The notes under the pieces: model-generated
The model's input: the letters and a program-made list of their open reading frames with translations, nothing else
The model's database searches: none
Told to the model about the DNA's origin: nothing
Shown here: positions 1 to 9,000 of the stretch, piece by piece
Layout: every line of letters starts with the position of its first letter
Position numbering within the stretch: the stretch's first letter is position 1
NCBI GenBank assembly: GCA_022510665.1
Contig: JAFLSZ010000006.1
Location: 1-54,294, forward strand
Origin: Lachnospiraceae bacterium
GTDB lineage: Bacteria > Bacillota > Clostridia > Lachnospirales > Lachnospiraceae
DNA length: 54,294 nt
Direction: 5' to 3'
Position numbers and translations under genes: made by a program

Positions 1-96
1 TAACCGCTTGTAAGAATCCGCCACGCCCGGAGCCACCGCCGCTTAGTGCGACAGCCCCAAAATTCCTAACATAAAACCGACAAAGCGTTTTCTTAT
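1..96. other. Left edge, no gene recognised
   Basis: This edge lies downstream of the first gene. It contains a short G+C-rich stretch but no open frame, promoter or terminator that I can support on either strand. It could hold the end of a gene lying outside the window. Confidence 0.4.
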
Positions 97-657
97 TTAT
101 TTCAGCTTTGCCCCATCCTTAAACGCGTTGCCCACCTTTTCGCCCAGCTTCAAATATGTGTGATTTACCGGGTCGTACACAATCGGCTGAAGCTTTGCCG
201 GATCGATTTTTCCGTTTGCGTCAAGAACGCTTTCGTCCGCGCTGACATTTACGATTTCACCGACCATACGGCAGGACTCCTCATCATAACTTATCAGTCT
301 GCATTCCAGAGTCATGCGCAGTTCTTCAATTACCGGCGCGTCCACAAACTCCGACTTTACGGTATGAAATCCTGCCTTTTCCATCTTATCCGGCACGTCG
401 TTTGCCGATACGATTCCCACATAGTCACACTCCACTACATGGGCGGCGTCCGCCATGCTGACCGTAAACGCCTTTCTGGCAAGAATATTCTTCACGGTCT
501 TATGGCCCGCACTAAGGCACATGGAAATCTGCGCTTCCTCGCTGATACCGCCCCAAGCGGCATTCATTGCGTCCGGCGTCCCGTTTTCGTCATACGAACC
601 GATAATAAACACCGGCTGCGGGTAACAATACGGCTGCGCTCCAAAATTCTTTCTCAT
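97..657 (-). CDS. Flavin reductase-like (FMN-binding split barrel) protein
   Basis: The 186-residue product looks like the flavin reductase-like family (DIM6/NTAB type), which binds FMN in a split-barrel fold. Visible support is the N-terminal QPVFIIGSYDENGTPD segment followed by NAAWGG, then the KNILARKAFTVSM stretch typical of the family, and a central H-x-V-x-S-like strand region. The frame stays open for 20 codons further upstream, but the start at 657 is preferred because AAAGGAGG lies 8 bases before it, and the upstream extension has no such site. The exact substrate is unknown; relatives reduce flavin or act as small oxidoreductases. It stands alone, about 100 bp after the deacetylase gene on the same strand, and could be read through from it. 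Confidence 0.8.
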   Translation of the reverse strand: MRKNFGAQPYCYPQPVFIIGSYDENGTPDAMNAAWGGISEEAQISMCLSAGHKTVKNILARKAFTVSMADAAHVVECDYVGIVSANDVPDKMEKAGFHTVKSEFVDAPVIEELRMTLECRLISYDEESCRMVGEIVNVSADESVLDANGKIDPAKLQPIVYDPVNHTYLKLGEKVGNAFKDGAKLK

Positions 658-715
658 ACAGTAAAACCTCCTTTGGGAATCTATATTTTTATTTCCGATA
701 ACGGATTCCGGTGCC

Positions 716-734
716 AAAAGGTGCTTTGCACCAA
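716..734 (-). terminator. Short hairpin with T run after the deacetylase gene
   Basis: On the minus strand GGTGC and GCACC (728-732 and 720-724) form a five-pair stem with a three-base loop followed by TTTT. It sits just after the deacetylase stop codon. The stem is short, so this is a weak terminator at best. Confidence 0.3.
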
Positions 735-761
735 TCGGACACTATATCAAAAAACACTTTC

Positions 762-1394
762 CTACCGTATCCTTCCGTAAACCTTGTGCTTTTCCAACGA
801 AATCCCGTTGTGCTTTGCAAGCTCCGACACCGTAACAAAGCGGTAGCCTTTCTCTATTAACGTCGGAATCAGGTACTCTACGGCGCGGGCGGTCGTCCAG
901 TACGGCTCATGCAGCAAAACAACGGCGTCCTCAAGCTCGCCCTTTTCCTCCGCATCCATAATCCGTTCTATAATTACCTCCGTGGAAACATGGTCCCAAT
1001 CCCGGCTGTCAACGCTGCATGCTATCATCGGATATTCTACCGCGTTTAACACCGTTTCATTCTGTGCCAGATAAGGAATCCTTGCAAGGTCCGGCGTTTT
1101 TCCGATTGCTTCTTCAAGGAGCTTTGTAGTCTTTTCAAACTCCTCTTTAATTTCCTGCTCGGTACGTTCCGTTAAAAAGCAATGCGTAAACGTATGATTT
1201 GCCGCCTCACAGCCAAGACTCTGGGCAAACGCCAGCTCTTTTTTATTTTCCTCGTTAATCTGCTGCCCCACATAAAAAAACGTCGCGCGCTGCCCATACT
1301 TCTCTAAGGTATGTAAAATATTCATCGCGCTGCTGTCCTCGGAATACTCCACCGGACCGTCGTCAAACGTAAATGCCACTAACTTTTCTTCCAT
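762..1394 (-). CDS. Polysaccharide deacetylase (NodB-type) family protein
   Basis: The 210-residue product is a carbohydrate esterase 4 (NodB) domain with little else. Motifs in order: TFDDGP near residues 9-14 (catalytic and metal-binding aspartates), NHTFTH in the middle (metal histidines H-x3-H), an R-x-P segment (RIPYL), SRDWD, and LLHE near the C-terminus. Such enzymes remove N-acetyl groups from peptidoglycan or other glycans. No signal peptide or membrane anchor is visible, which is unusual for a cell-wall enzyme and suggests either a cytoplasmic substrate or non-classical export. The start has GGAGGG nearby. A sigma-A-like promoter lies upstream at 1443-1471. Confidence 0.87.
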   Translation of the reverse strand: MEEKLVAFTFDDGPVEYSEDSSAMNILHTLEKYGQRATFFYVGQQINEENKKELAFAQSLGCEAANHTFTHCFLTERTEQEIKEEFEKTTKLLEEAIGKTPDLARIPYLAQNETVLNAVEYPMIACSVDSRDWDHVSTEVIIERIMDAEEKGELEDAVVLLHEPYWTTARAVEYLIPTLIEKGYRFVTVSELAKHNGISLEKHKVYGRIR

Positions 1395-1442
1395 TTTGTA
1401 ACCCTCCGTTCTGCCGTAATGCCGATAAAAAATACCATAGAT

Positions 1443-1471
1443 ATTTTATCATTTTCGGATAGAAATGGCAA
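1443..1471 (-). promoter_or_regulatory. Probable sigma-A promoter of the deacetylase gene
   Basis: On the minus strand TTGCCA (1466-1471) and TAAAAT (1443-1448) are separated by exactly 17 bases and lie about 50 bp upstream of the deacetylase start. Confidence 0.55.
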
Positions 1472-1478
1472 GGAATAT

Positions 1479-1970
1479 TCACAACACATGATAATACGGA
1501 CAGATATCCTCATAACGGCCGTCCTTCATCCGAAAGCCTTTCGGAATGGTCCCTAACTGAACAAACCCAAGCCTTTCATAAAGGTGTCTGGCGTGAATAT
1601 TGGTCGCAACTACCGCGTTAAACTGCAATATGCCAAATCCGTGCTGCTTCCCCTGCCGCAGACAATCCAAAACAAGCTTTTCTCCTATATGCAGGCCTCT
1701 GCTGTCTGAACTTACCGCATAACTCGCGTTGCAGATATGCCCGCATCTTCCCACATTATTCGGATGCAGTATATAGAGTCCGTAAACCTTATCCGTCTCT
1801 GCATCTGCCGCGACGGCGCAATAGGTCTGTTCCGCAAAAAATCTCGTTCCGGTCTGAATCGTCAACGGTTCCTCCTGCGGGAACGCGATACCTTCTTCCA
1901 CAACTTCATTCCATATCCGCAGCATTTCGGGGATATCCTGTTCTTCATAATGCCTTACCGTTATCTCCAT
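1479..1970 (-). CDS. GNAT family N-acetyltransferase
   Basis: The 163-residue product fits a single GNAT domain. The acetyl-CoA pyrophosphate loop is visible as SRGLHIGEKLV (R-x-x-x-x-G type), preceded by a beta-strand NASYAVSS, and followed by the C-terminal NIHARHLYERLGF segment found in most GNATs. It resembles the subgroup that acetylates small amines or toxins such as phosphinothricin, but the substrate cannot be told from sequence. An AAGGAG site precedes the start. It is separated from the deacetylase by 84 bp that contain that gene's promoter, so the two are probably separate transcription units. Confidence 0.85.
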   Translation of the reverse strand: MEITVRHYEEQDIPEMLRIWNEVVEEGIAFPQEEPLTIQTGTRFFAEQTYCAVAADAETDKVYGLYILHPNNVGRCGHICNASYAVSSDSRGLHIGEKLVLDCLRQGKQHGFGILQFNAVVATNIHARHLYERLGFVQLGTIPKGFRMKDGRYEDICPYYHVL

Positions 1971-2063
1971 TCCTTTTCTCCTTATGTTCCAATAACGGAC
2001 TGTATTCTTTTTACTTTAAGATGCGCAAACCGGCTGTCTTTCGCCGCGCCATGCCGGTGCCAA

Positions 2064-2723
2064 TTAGATGTACGATTTCGTCCGCTTCATATCGGTCACA
2101 AAATCGGGGTTATCTTTTTTTATCAGCTCATAGAGCTTATAAGCATTATCACGGTCCTTAATCAATGCCTGCAATTCACTTTCCGTAATTCCAACGAGCT
2201 GAATAAATTCGGTCTTGCCGTATAACGTATCCTGTGTCTGCGCTTCCGTATCGGAAATCGTCAGCAGCGCCGTAATATCGGACTCTGTACCTATATGTAA
2301 AGATTTGCCGCCTCCCGAAATATATTGATACGGTTCGAAAAACCTCTTCTGAGTATAGGTATATCTGGCAAGGTTTGACAACATATCAATCGCCCACATA
2401 CAATCCTCGTCCGTTTCTTCCTTCAATTTTATTGTCATTTCATATCCCCATTTATTCCATTCCTCCCCAAGCGCCTCTTCATTGGCATAAAGCTCCGTCA
2501 TGCCATATGTCACTATATGTTTATATCCTTTCGGCGATGAATAAATCGAATAACCGTCAAGATAATTGTCACCTCCGAACATGGCTCTTGAAACCATGTT
2601 AGTGGCATAATGTTTTGGAGTCTGACCGGGATAAATCCTGTCAAATTCATTATCGATTGCTTCCCATCCCGGTGCCCATTCAGGGTCGCTTTCAAGCTTC
2701 TTTCTGAATTCTTCGACCGTCAT
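2064..2723 (-). CDS. Suppressor-of-fused (SUFU) domain protein
   Basis: The 219-residue product resembles bacterial SUFU-domain proteins: an N-terminal W-x-AID segment (GWEAIDNEFDRIYPG), followed by Y-S-I-Y and HIVTYGMTELY, then GYEMTIKL, and later LSNLARYT and the FIQLVGITESEL segment. In bacteria this fold is often found in immunity proteins of polymorphic toxin systems, and some copies are stand-alone. No toxin gene is adjacent, so a role in immunity is only a possibility. The protein appears soluble with no signal peptide. The stop is 93 bp before the GNAT gene. Confidence 0.75.
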   Translation of the reverse strand: MTVEEFRKKLESDPEWAPGWEAIDNEFDRIYPGQTPKHYATNMVSRAMFGGDNYLDGYSIYSSPKGYKHIVTYGMTELYANEEALGEEWNKWGYEMTIKLKEETDEDCMWAIDMLSNLARYTYTQKRFFEPYQYISGGGKSLHIGTESDITALLTISDTEAQTQDTLYGKTEFIQLVGITESELQALIKDRDNAYKLYELIKKDNPDFVTDMKRTKSYI

Positions 2724-2857
2724 GCTAATCTCCTTTTAAAATCCAATGTCCGGCAGCAGTTTAAATCCGCTTTATTTTAACTATTATCATTCGTTTCGGC
2801 TACAGGCATATTATATCGCACTACGCCCCGAAACGCAAGCAGCTTCCCCGCCGTTCC

Positions 2858-2913
2858 CTGAGTTTCCGCATTTTGTGTGCTTTTTAAAGTGGCAAAAAAT
2901 CCGGAAACTCGAG
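2858..2913. repeat. Palindromic repeat, copy 1 (imperfect)
   Basis: The left arm has GAGTTTCCGCATTTT and the right arm AAAATCCGGAAACTCGAG, so the ends are an imperfect inverted repeat around a short A/T-rich centre. The left half, including the GTGTGCTTTTTA that follows the arm, matches the left half of the longer element at 39193-39284 at nearly every base. It lies immediately upstream of the promoter of the membrane-protein gene. Confidence 0.75.
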
Positions 2914-2924
2914 CTCTGCTTCTC

Positions 2925-2953
2925 TTGTGATTTTAGGAAAATCATGCTATACT
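2925..2953 (+). promoter_or_regulatory. Probable sigma-A promoter of the membrane protein/Sel1 unit
   Basis: TTGTGA (2925-2930) and TATACT (2948-2953) are spaced by 17 bases. The start codon follows about 50 bp later. The promoter begins 12 bp after the palindromic repeat. Confidence 0.55.
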
Positions 2954-3003
2954 TTTTTTAACTTTATATTCCATAAAAGAGCAATTTCAGAGGAGTGATT
3001 TTC

Positions 3004-4566
3004 ATGGAACAACGGGAGCGGACAACCCGGCAGGGCATTCCTAAGGAAAGTTATTGTTTTCAATGCACACAAAGGCAGATGACTTATCTTCTGTGGTCGA
3101 TACTATTTCTCTTTGTCGCCGCCTGCTGTGGTGTTGCCTTTTTTTACGAGCTTCTGCCCGCGGCGGATAAGACCCTGGAAGACTATTTTGCTCTTGTTGT
3201 TGTCGGCGCAATAGCAGTCGGCAGTGCTATTGCCTTTATCTATGCAGTATATATTGGTATTAAGGATCCTTTTTTTCCGGCAAAGAGCAGGCTGGCCCGC
3301 TCCATCCGCGACCATCTGCCTCTTTCCGATAAAGAACTTCCTGTGCGTGATCTGTTTGCCATCGTGGACAAAGACATTATAGAGAACGGTATCTGGTTTG
3401 ACTTTCCTAATGTAGCCGTGGGAAAAGAATGGATAATGGGCGAAGAAGCCTGCTATATTCCCGACATACGGGTAGTTGCCGGCAGGGACCAGATCAACAG
3501 CCGCCGTTCCGGCAGCAGCCGCATCATCGAGCTTCATATTCTGGACGACCGGCAAAAAGGCCAGACAGCCACGCTCCGGTCTCCTAATGAGCTGAAACAG
3601 CTTTTAGATTGTCTGAAATTACGCGCCCCTGACGCCTTGTTTGTGTCATACAACGAATACAGCAACTACCAGACCAAACCGGAGAGCGAATGGGCCGCCG
3701 TAGATTTGGAATACCGTAACCGCAAGGCCCGGCGGGAATCCAACGCATTACAGAACAATAAAGAGGTTACGCAGAATATGATTCTCTCCCTTTCCGACGG
3801 CAGCGTCACCTCACGGGTAACAGACGATTTGATCCGCCAAACCCTGTCGCAGATTCTGCATAAAGAGGGTGCTTACTTTACTCTCACTCCGGGGCTCCCT
3901 TTGGAGTACGGCGGGCAGCGCTACTCTATGATGCAATGTGTCGCGCTTGACCCCGAAAACAGTCCGCTTGAAACAACATACCTGACACAAATACCATATC
4001 TGGAGAACGCACGGGATTTCTGGCTGACGCTGGCCCTGGCTCCGGAGCAGTCCGGAGGAAGACCGCAAGAGGGATTCCTCATCCAATGCAATTCCATACG
4101 GGCGGAGGAAATTTTGCTGACATGGCTGCACGGTGAGCTTCCCGACCTCACGGACTGGCAGAAGTCAACTTTACACTCCTCCCGGAGCTCCGCGCAAAAT
4201 TCCCAGGTCAACTGCGCCGTGCTGACTCTTATATCTGCTTCGGGCGTGCGGCAGAACCATACAAACTTCACCCGTGAGGATGTACAGGCGGGCGCGGACG
4301 GCATTGCAGAGGGAACGTACAGTCAGGTAGCCCTGAGACCCGTCAACGGCAGCAGCCTGTGGATTTGGGTACAGACTGACAATAAAACAAACGGCCGCTG
4401 TACCGTTACCGCCTCCCGGCCCGACCCCGACCTTCTGCGTTTTTTCACTGCCGGCTGCACAGCCCGTCAGGCCGCAGTATGGCTGATGGGTTACTACGAC
4501 GGCAGCTTCCGTCCGCATGGCAGTGAATGGAAAGACTGCACCAAAGAAATAGAAAAAAAACGATAA
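3004..4566 (+). CDS. Membrane protein of unknown function, upstream partner of a Sel1 protein
   Basis: I do not recognise a family. The 520-residue product has two hydrophobic segments near the N-terminus (roughly residues 27-48 and 60-80), separated by a short charged stretch, and a large soluble C-terminal region with no Cys cluster or enzyme motif that I can identify. A GTG three codons upstream is also in frame, but AGAGGAG overlaps it and sits correctly for the ATG at 3004. The next gene begins 12 bp later and very likely shares the transcript. Two N-terminal helices plus a big cytoplasmic part would suit a sensor or scaffold. That is inference only. Confidence 0.6.
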   Translation: MEQRERTTRQGIPKESYCFQCTQRQMTYLLWSILFLFVAACCGVAFFYELLPAADKTLEDYFALVVVGAIAVGSAIAFIYAVYIGIKDPFFPAKSRLARSIRDHLPLSDKELPVRDLFAIVDKDIIENGIWFDFPNVAVGKEWIMGEEACYIPDIRVVAGRDQINSRRSGSSRIIELHILDDRQKGQTATLRSPNELKQLLDCLKLRAPDALFVSYNEYSNYQTKPESEWAAVDLEYRNRKARRESNALQNNKEVTQNMILSLSDGSVTSRVTDDLIRQTLSQILHKEGAYFTLTPGLPLEYGGQRYSMMQCVALDPENSPLETTYLTQIPYLENARDFWLTLALAPEQSGGRPQEGFLIQCNSIRAEEILLTWLHGELPDLTDWQKSTLHSSRSSAQNSQVNCAVLTLISASGVRQNHTNFTREDVQAGADGIAEGTYSQVALRPVNGSSLWIWVQTDNKTNGRCTVTASRPDPDLLRFFTAGCTARQAAVWLMGYYDGSFRPHGSEWKDCTKEIEKKR

Positions 4567-4578
4567 GGAGTGATATAT

Positions 4579-5817
4579 ATGGGAAGATTTTTCAGTGACG
4601 AAGTGGAGCAGGCGCTCCGGTATATTTACTATGACGAACGGGCCGGGCGCGGCAAAGAGGGGTTTGCCCTGCTGGAACGAGCCTCCGCCGCCGGAGACGG
4701 CGATGCCAGCTGTATTCTGGGCCGGTGTCTGTGCGGCTATCAATATGTATGGAGCGGCCACGGATTTCCGGAGGACGAACGCCGGGCCTCCGAGCTGTTC
4801 CATAAGTCTGTGGAACAAGGCAGCGCCTTGGGAGTGCTGGTGTCACTTCGAACCGGAGAACTGACCCCGTCCGCGGAAAAGAAGATGCCGTTTGCCAACC
4901 TTTTGGAAGCCTTTAATATCGTGTTGGAAAAAGCGGAGGCAGGCGACCCTTTCTGCCAGTTTACTGTCGGCAATTCCTACTTCTGGTGGGACTTTGTGCG
5001 CATCCAAGGCAGGGGCAGGGACTCTTTTCCGAATCAGGCGGCCTACAAAGAATACCTGAGGGAAAACATCTCCAAATGCGAAGGTTGGTTCCTCAAAGCC
5101 CTTCAGGGCGGTCTCTATCTGGCGGGCAATAACCTCAACCATTACTACACCAAGGGAGATGAAGACATTATTGCTCCCCAGCCGGAAAAAGCAGCGGAAA
5201 TCTGGAAACAGGGCGCGGAAAGAGGCTACCCGCTCCATCAGTACATGTACGGTGAACACCTGCATAAGGCCGGAAACAAGACGGAAGCTATGGAATGGTT
5301 CAAGCGGGCCGTCGAGGGCGGCGAACCGGACGCTCTGTTCTATATAGGTCTGTACAATGAACAGGGAGAGATTCTCCCTAAGGACGTGGCTTACGCCGCG
5401 CAGTGCTACGAGCGGCGTCTGGCCCAGGGAATGCAGATGGGCTGCGCCAACCGCTTAGGAGCCCTGTACTATAAAGGAGAAGGTGTTCCTCAAGACTATG
5501 CCAAGGCCTTTCAGCTGCTTAACTGGGCCTACAACCAAGGCAGCACCTTCGGCGTATACTATCTCGGCACCGCCTATTTCTATGGCCGCGGCGTCCAGCA
5601 GGACTATGTCAAGGCCCGTGAAATCCTCGAAAAAGTGGACTGGTATCACAGGGAAGTATGCTATTGTCTGGGTGTCATCTACGGCCAAGGCCTCGGCGTA
5701 CCGGAAAACATCGCCAAAGGCGTGGAATACCTGCAGAAAGCGAAAGACTTCAGCGCCGCCAAAGAAGAACTGTTGAAATATAAGAAAACTTTGTTTGGCA
5801 AGTGGGTAAGGAGGTAG
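4579..5817 (+). CDS. Sel1-like repeat (SLR/TPR-type) protein
   Basis: The 412-residue product is built of Sel1-type helical repeats. Characteristic units are visible, such as ALFYIGLYNEQGE, RLGALYYKGEGVPQDY, YLGTAYFYGRGVQQDY and CLGVIYGQGLGVPENI, the most regular ones in the C-terminal half; the N-terminal half is more degenerate. Such solenoids bind other proteins and have no catalysis of their own. No signal peptide is present, so it is cytoplasmic unless anchored through its partner. The start at 4579 is chosen because AAGGAG at 4565-4570 overlaps the stop of the preceding gene; this suggests translational coupling. It probably works with the membrane protein encoded just upstream. Confidence 0.85.
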   Translation: MGRFFSDEVEQALRYIYYDERAGRGKEGFALLERASAAGDGDASCILGRCLCGYQYVWSGHGFPEDERRASELFHKSVEQGSALGVLVSLRTGELTPSAEKKMPFANLLEAFNIVLEKAEAGDPFCQFTVGNSYFWWDFVRIQGRGRDSFPNQAAYKEYLRENISKCEGWFLKALQGGLYLAGNNLNHYYTKGDEDIIAPQPEKAAEIWKQGAERGYPLHQYMYGEHLHKAGNKTEAMEWFKRAVEGGEPDALFYIGLYNEQGEILPKDVAYAAQCYERRLAQGMQMGCANRLGALYYKGEGVPQDYAKAFQLLNWAYNQGSTFGVYYLGTAYFYGRGVQQDYVKAREILEKVDWYHREVCYCLGVIYGQGLGVPENIAKGVEYLQKAKDFSAAKEELLKYKKTLFGKWVRR

Positions 5818-5827
5818 GGGGGAAGCA

Positions 5828-5864
5828 AAATAGCACAGTAATCAAAAGGGCCACTGTGCTATTT
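5828..5864. terminator. Bidirectional terminator between Sel1 gene and res
   Basis: AAATAGCACAGT (5828-5839) and ACTGTGCTATTT (5853-5864) form a perfect 12-pair stem with a 13-base loop. It separates the two convergent genes and can serve both strands, with an A/T-rich run on either side. Confidence 0.8.
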
Positions 5865-5877
5865 ATATTTATCATTT

Positions 5878-8800
5878 TCAAAGCGTCTTCATCACATCAA
5901 GCAAACTCTGATAACTGTCTACATCGTGATATTTCACATTGCTTGTAGACATCTCATTGAACAGTTTCTTTGCACAGGAAATCTTAGCCTGCTCAATAGG
6001 TCTGAGATTCAGACTCTCCATAGTACCTTTTGTCTCAGCTACAAAGAAGATATGCTTTACCGTTCCCTCATAGAAAGCAATTGCCCAATCAGGAGAGTAA
6101 TTTCCCACCGGTGTAGGGATTTGGAAAGTTCTCGGAAGTTTCGCATAAACACAGACTTCCTCCGCAGCGTCCAAATCCTCAGCAAAGCGTCTTTCAATGC
6201 TCTTTTCAGCAGCACCGTCCGTGAACACATAATCCTGAATGGCTTTTCTTGCGAGGAATGCCTTTTCAAAGCTCTGCGCATTCTTTTCGGTAGTGAAGAT
6301 AGTGCTGTCATACTCTCCCTCGATTTGGTCGTAGGAGATATGCTCAACTATCATCGTTGCTTTCTGCTCTCGGATTAGCCTGATTACTTTTGAAATAAAT
6401 TCTTCAGGGTTATTTTTGAACATTTGGAGCTTGTCTGCCCTGAGTCCTTTCAGTATCGTCGCTGCTGTCTTTCTTGTGAGCACCGTGCCCTCTGCAATTT
6501 TGCCGATAAGGTCATATTTGACCTGACTCGTCTCAGCATGTTTCAATGTTTGCGTTCTCGTTTTTTCACCGCTGAAAGAAGCACCACGCCCCACCTCATA
6601 CTCATCCATTTTTGCTTTCTGTCGCCCTATCGTCGTGGTATATTGAAGTTCTGAGACAAAGAGCTTTTCGTTGATATGGTCAACCGCCTTTCTTATCAAT
6701 TCTTCGCTATCAAACTCGACCGTATAAGCATACCTGCGGTTAATTTGCTTCCATAGAGCCTGAAATTCCTTCTTGGCAAAATTCTCGTTAAGCGGATTAT
6801 CCTTAACCTTAGATTCGTGCCCGTCCTGGAACATACTCTCAAGAGCACTGTCATCATAGACAGACTGAATAAGAGTATGAATGCCCTCAGCCATAGGTTG
6901 AAGTTCCTCCGGCATAGGTGCTACTGTGCCGTTTGCAACATCATTGCGGTATTTATCCGTAACCTTGCGTTTCATATCTACATAGCCGTTAGAAATGAGA
7001 TAGAACTCAATGTTGTCTGCGGTATTATCATCAATAAGTGTAGGCACCTCGCCCACCTTCACATACTTGCCCGAGAAATATTCGCTGGTGGCAACAGTAG
7101 GTCTGTCATAAAGAACCGTTTTAATATCGCTCTGCAAATCGGAAATAAAAGTCTTATAGCTCTCGCTTGCGATAACCGTCAGCATATTGATATCGTGAAC
7201 ATTGTCGCCGCAGGTTTCTACATCCATTCTATTACCGAACTGATTGACACATAGCCGGAGTCCTCGACCGACTTCCTGACGCTTGGCTGTATTGCTGTCA
7301 GAATGTTTCAGCGTGCAAATCTGAAAAACATTCGGGTTATCCCATCCTTCACGGAGCGCTGAGTGGGAGAAAATAAATCTTGTAGGTTCTTCAAAGGATA
7401 ACAGGCGTTCTTTATTTTTGAGAATAAGTTCATAGGCGGAAATGTCGTCCGAGAACTCACTTCCACGCTTGAGTTGGCTGTCTATATTTCTTCCTGTCTT
7501 CTTGTCTATGCTGAAATACCCCTTATGTACGGCAGAAACATCACTGCAAGTCAAACGCAGATATTCCTGATACGGGGTATCGAATAGCGTAATATATTCG
7601 TTCAGGACATTGACATATTCCTGCTCAAACATCTGCCCATATTCTCCAAGAACCTCATTCCCGTCTTCATCATACTGGCGGTACTTTGCAACCTCGTCAA
7701 TAAAGAACAGGGACAAGGACTTAATCCCCATATTAAAAAGCTTTTCCTCTTTCTCAAAGTGAGAAAGGATAGTCTCTCTGATTTGGATACGGCGCATATC
7801 TCTCTCGGAAATATCACCGACAACTTCTCCGACTTTGATTACTTCGCCGTTTGTGAAGGTAACAGTTCTACACAGCGGATCTATTTCTGAAATTGTGTAC
7901 CCCTTGTACTGCTCCATTTGTTTTGATTCATAATACAAATTTTCATTAACGCCAAGGACTCTCATCTCTCTGTTGATTGAATTATTATACTTGATTTCAA
8001 ACTCAATCTTAGCCATTGGCGGCTTCTTAGAGGAAAGGACAATCTGCTCCAAATAAAGATAACTGTCTGTCCCTCTGAAATTCTTTACCTCAAGCCCTTT
8101 AACTTCAATTTTCTTGACAAGTCTCTTGTTGAAAGCGTCAAGAGCGTCGAGAACATATACAGGGTTATGCTGCTTGGCGTGAGTAGCCGAGTAGTTCAGA
8201 CTGAAAAGCGGATTGAAGTTTTTCAGCGCCTTTTGAGTGACATCACCGCCCATTTTCTGCGGCTCGTCAAGAATGATAATTGGTCTGTTTGCCTTAATAA
8301 CATCTATCGGTCTGCGGGAGCCGAACTCATCGCGCTTGGAATAGATAATACGGGCTTCCTTACTCTTGCCGTCCTCTTTCAAAGAAGAAGCGAAAGCCTG
8401 CGTATTGATTATCATTACATTGATGTCAGAACTCTGGGAAAAGTTATCCAGTTGGTTCAGGTTCGAGCTGTTGTAAATGAAGAAGCGGGCTTTTTTGCCG
8501 TAATGCTCCATAAAGTGGTCGGTCGTTATTTCAAAAGACTTTTTCACTCCCTCACGGATAGCGATGGACGGCACCACAACGATAAACTTGCTCCAGCCGT
8601 AACGCTTATTGAGTTCAAACATCGTCTTGATATAGACATAGGTTTTTCCTGTACCGGTCTCCATTTCTATATCGAGAGAGCATCTCCCCAAGTCTTTATT
8701 CAGAGAAGTAGACTGCTTGATGTTGTTTTGGCTCTGCAGTTTTTGAATGTTATGCAAAAGCTGTTCATCAGAAAGCTCCACAACTTCATTCTTATAGCCG

Positions 8801-9000
8801 GTATCACTCCATAGGTCGTATATTTCCAGTTCTTCCGTATTGTCAAACGCAAGCTGTATTTGCTGCGTCTGCCCGGCAGAGATTTTTCCCACATCACGAA
8901 TATAACTTATTTTCTCGTTATATCCCTGACCTGCAAATACCTTAACAACAGCGTCAACAGCATCGGTTTGGTATTGCTGTATCTTAAAATTAAACTTCAT
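5878..9000 (-). CDS. Type III restriction enzyme, Res subunit
   Basis: The 1040-residue product is the helicase-nuclease subunit of a type III restriction-modification system, which cuts DNA when two unmodified sites are present. Visible: Walker A METGTGKT (about 113-120), motif II DEPQ (about 245-248, a DExx-box variant), motif III SATH, a FIFSHSALREGWDNP motif, and motif VI QEVGRGLRL. Near the C-terminus SPDWAIAFYEG followed by FFVAETKG is the PD-(D/E)xK nuclease signature, so the protein seems intact. The frame is open further upstream, but ATG at 9000 has GGAGG before it and overlaps the end of the rhuM-like gene by 11 bases. It is the last gene of the defence operon. Confidence 0.93.
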   Translation of the reverse strand: MKFNFKIQQYQTDAVDAVVKVFAGQGYNEKISYIRDVGKISAGQTQQIQLAFDNTEELEIYDLWSDTGYKNEVVELSDEQLLHNIQKLQSQNNIKQSTSLNKDLGRCSLDIEMETGTGKTYVYIKTMFELNKRYGWSKFIVVVPSIAIREGVKKSFEITTDHFMEHYGKKARFFIYNSSNLNQLDNFSQSSDINVMIINTQAFASSLKEDGKSKEARIIYSKRDEFGSRRPIDVIKANRPIIILDEPQKMGGDVTQKALKNFNPLFSLNYSATHAKQHNPVYVLDALDAFNKRLVKKIEVKGLEVKNFRGTDSYLYLEQIVLSSKKPPMAKIEFEIKYNNSINREMRVLGVNENLYYESKQMEQYKGYTISEIDPLCRTVTFTNGEVIKVGEVVGDISERDMRRIQIRETILSHFEKEEKLFNMGIKSLSLFFIDEVAKYRQYDEDGNEVLGEYGQMFEQEYVNVLNEYITLFDTPYQEYLRLTCSDVSAVHKGYFSIDKKTGRNIDSQLKRGSEFSDDISAYELILKNKERLLSFEEPTRFIFSHSALREGWDNPNVFQICTLKHSDSNTAKRQEVGRGLRLCVNQFGNRMDVETCGDNVHDINMLTVIASESYKTFISDLQSDIKTVLYDRPTVATSEYFSGKYVKVGEVPTLIDDNTADNIEFYLISNGYVDMKRKVTDKYRNDVANGTVAPMPEELQPMAEGIHTLIQSVYDDSALESMFQDGHESKVKDNPLNENFAKKEFQALWKQINRRYAYTVEFDSEELIRKAVDHINEKLFVSELQYTTTIGRQKAKMDEYEVGRGASFSGEKTRTQTLKHAETSQVKYDLIGKIAEGTVLTRKTAATILKGLRADKLQMFKNNPEEFISKVIRLIREQKATMIVEHISYDQIEGEYDSTIFTTEKNAQSFEKAFLARKAIQDYVFTDGAAEKSIERRFAEDLDAAEEVCVYAKLPRTFQIPTPVGNYSPDWAIAFYEGTVKHIFFVAETKGTMESLNLRPIEQAKISCAKKLFNEMSTSNVKYHDVDSYQSLLDVMKTL

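Noticed and set aside
8167-8814. 215-codon frame opposite res
   Set aside because: Overlaps the Walker A and DEPQ region of a well-supported gene; no own signals.
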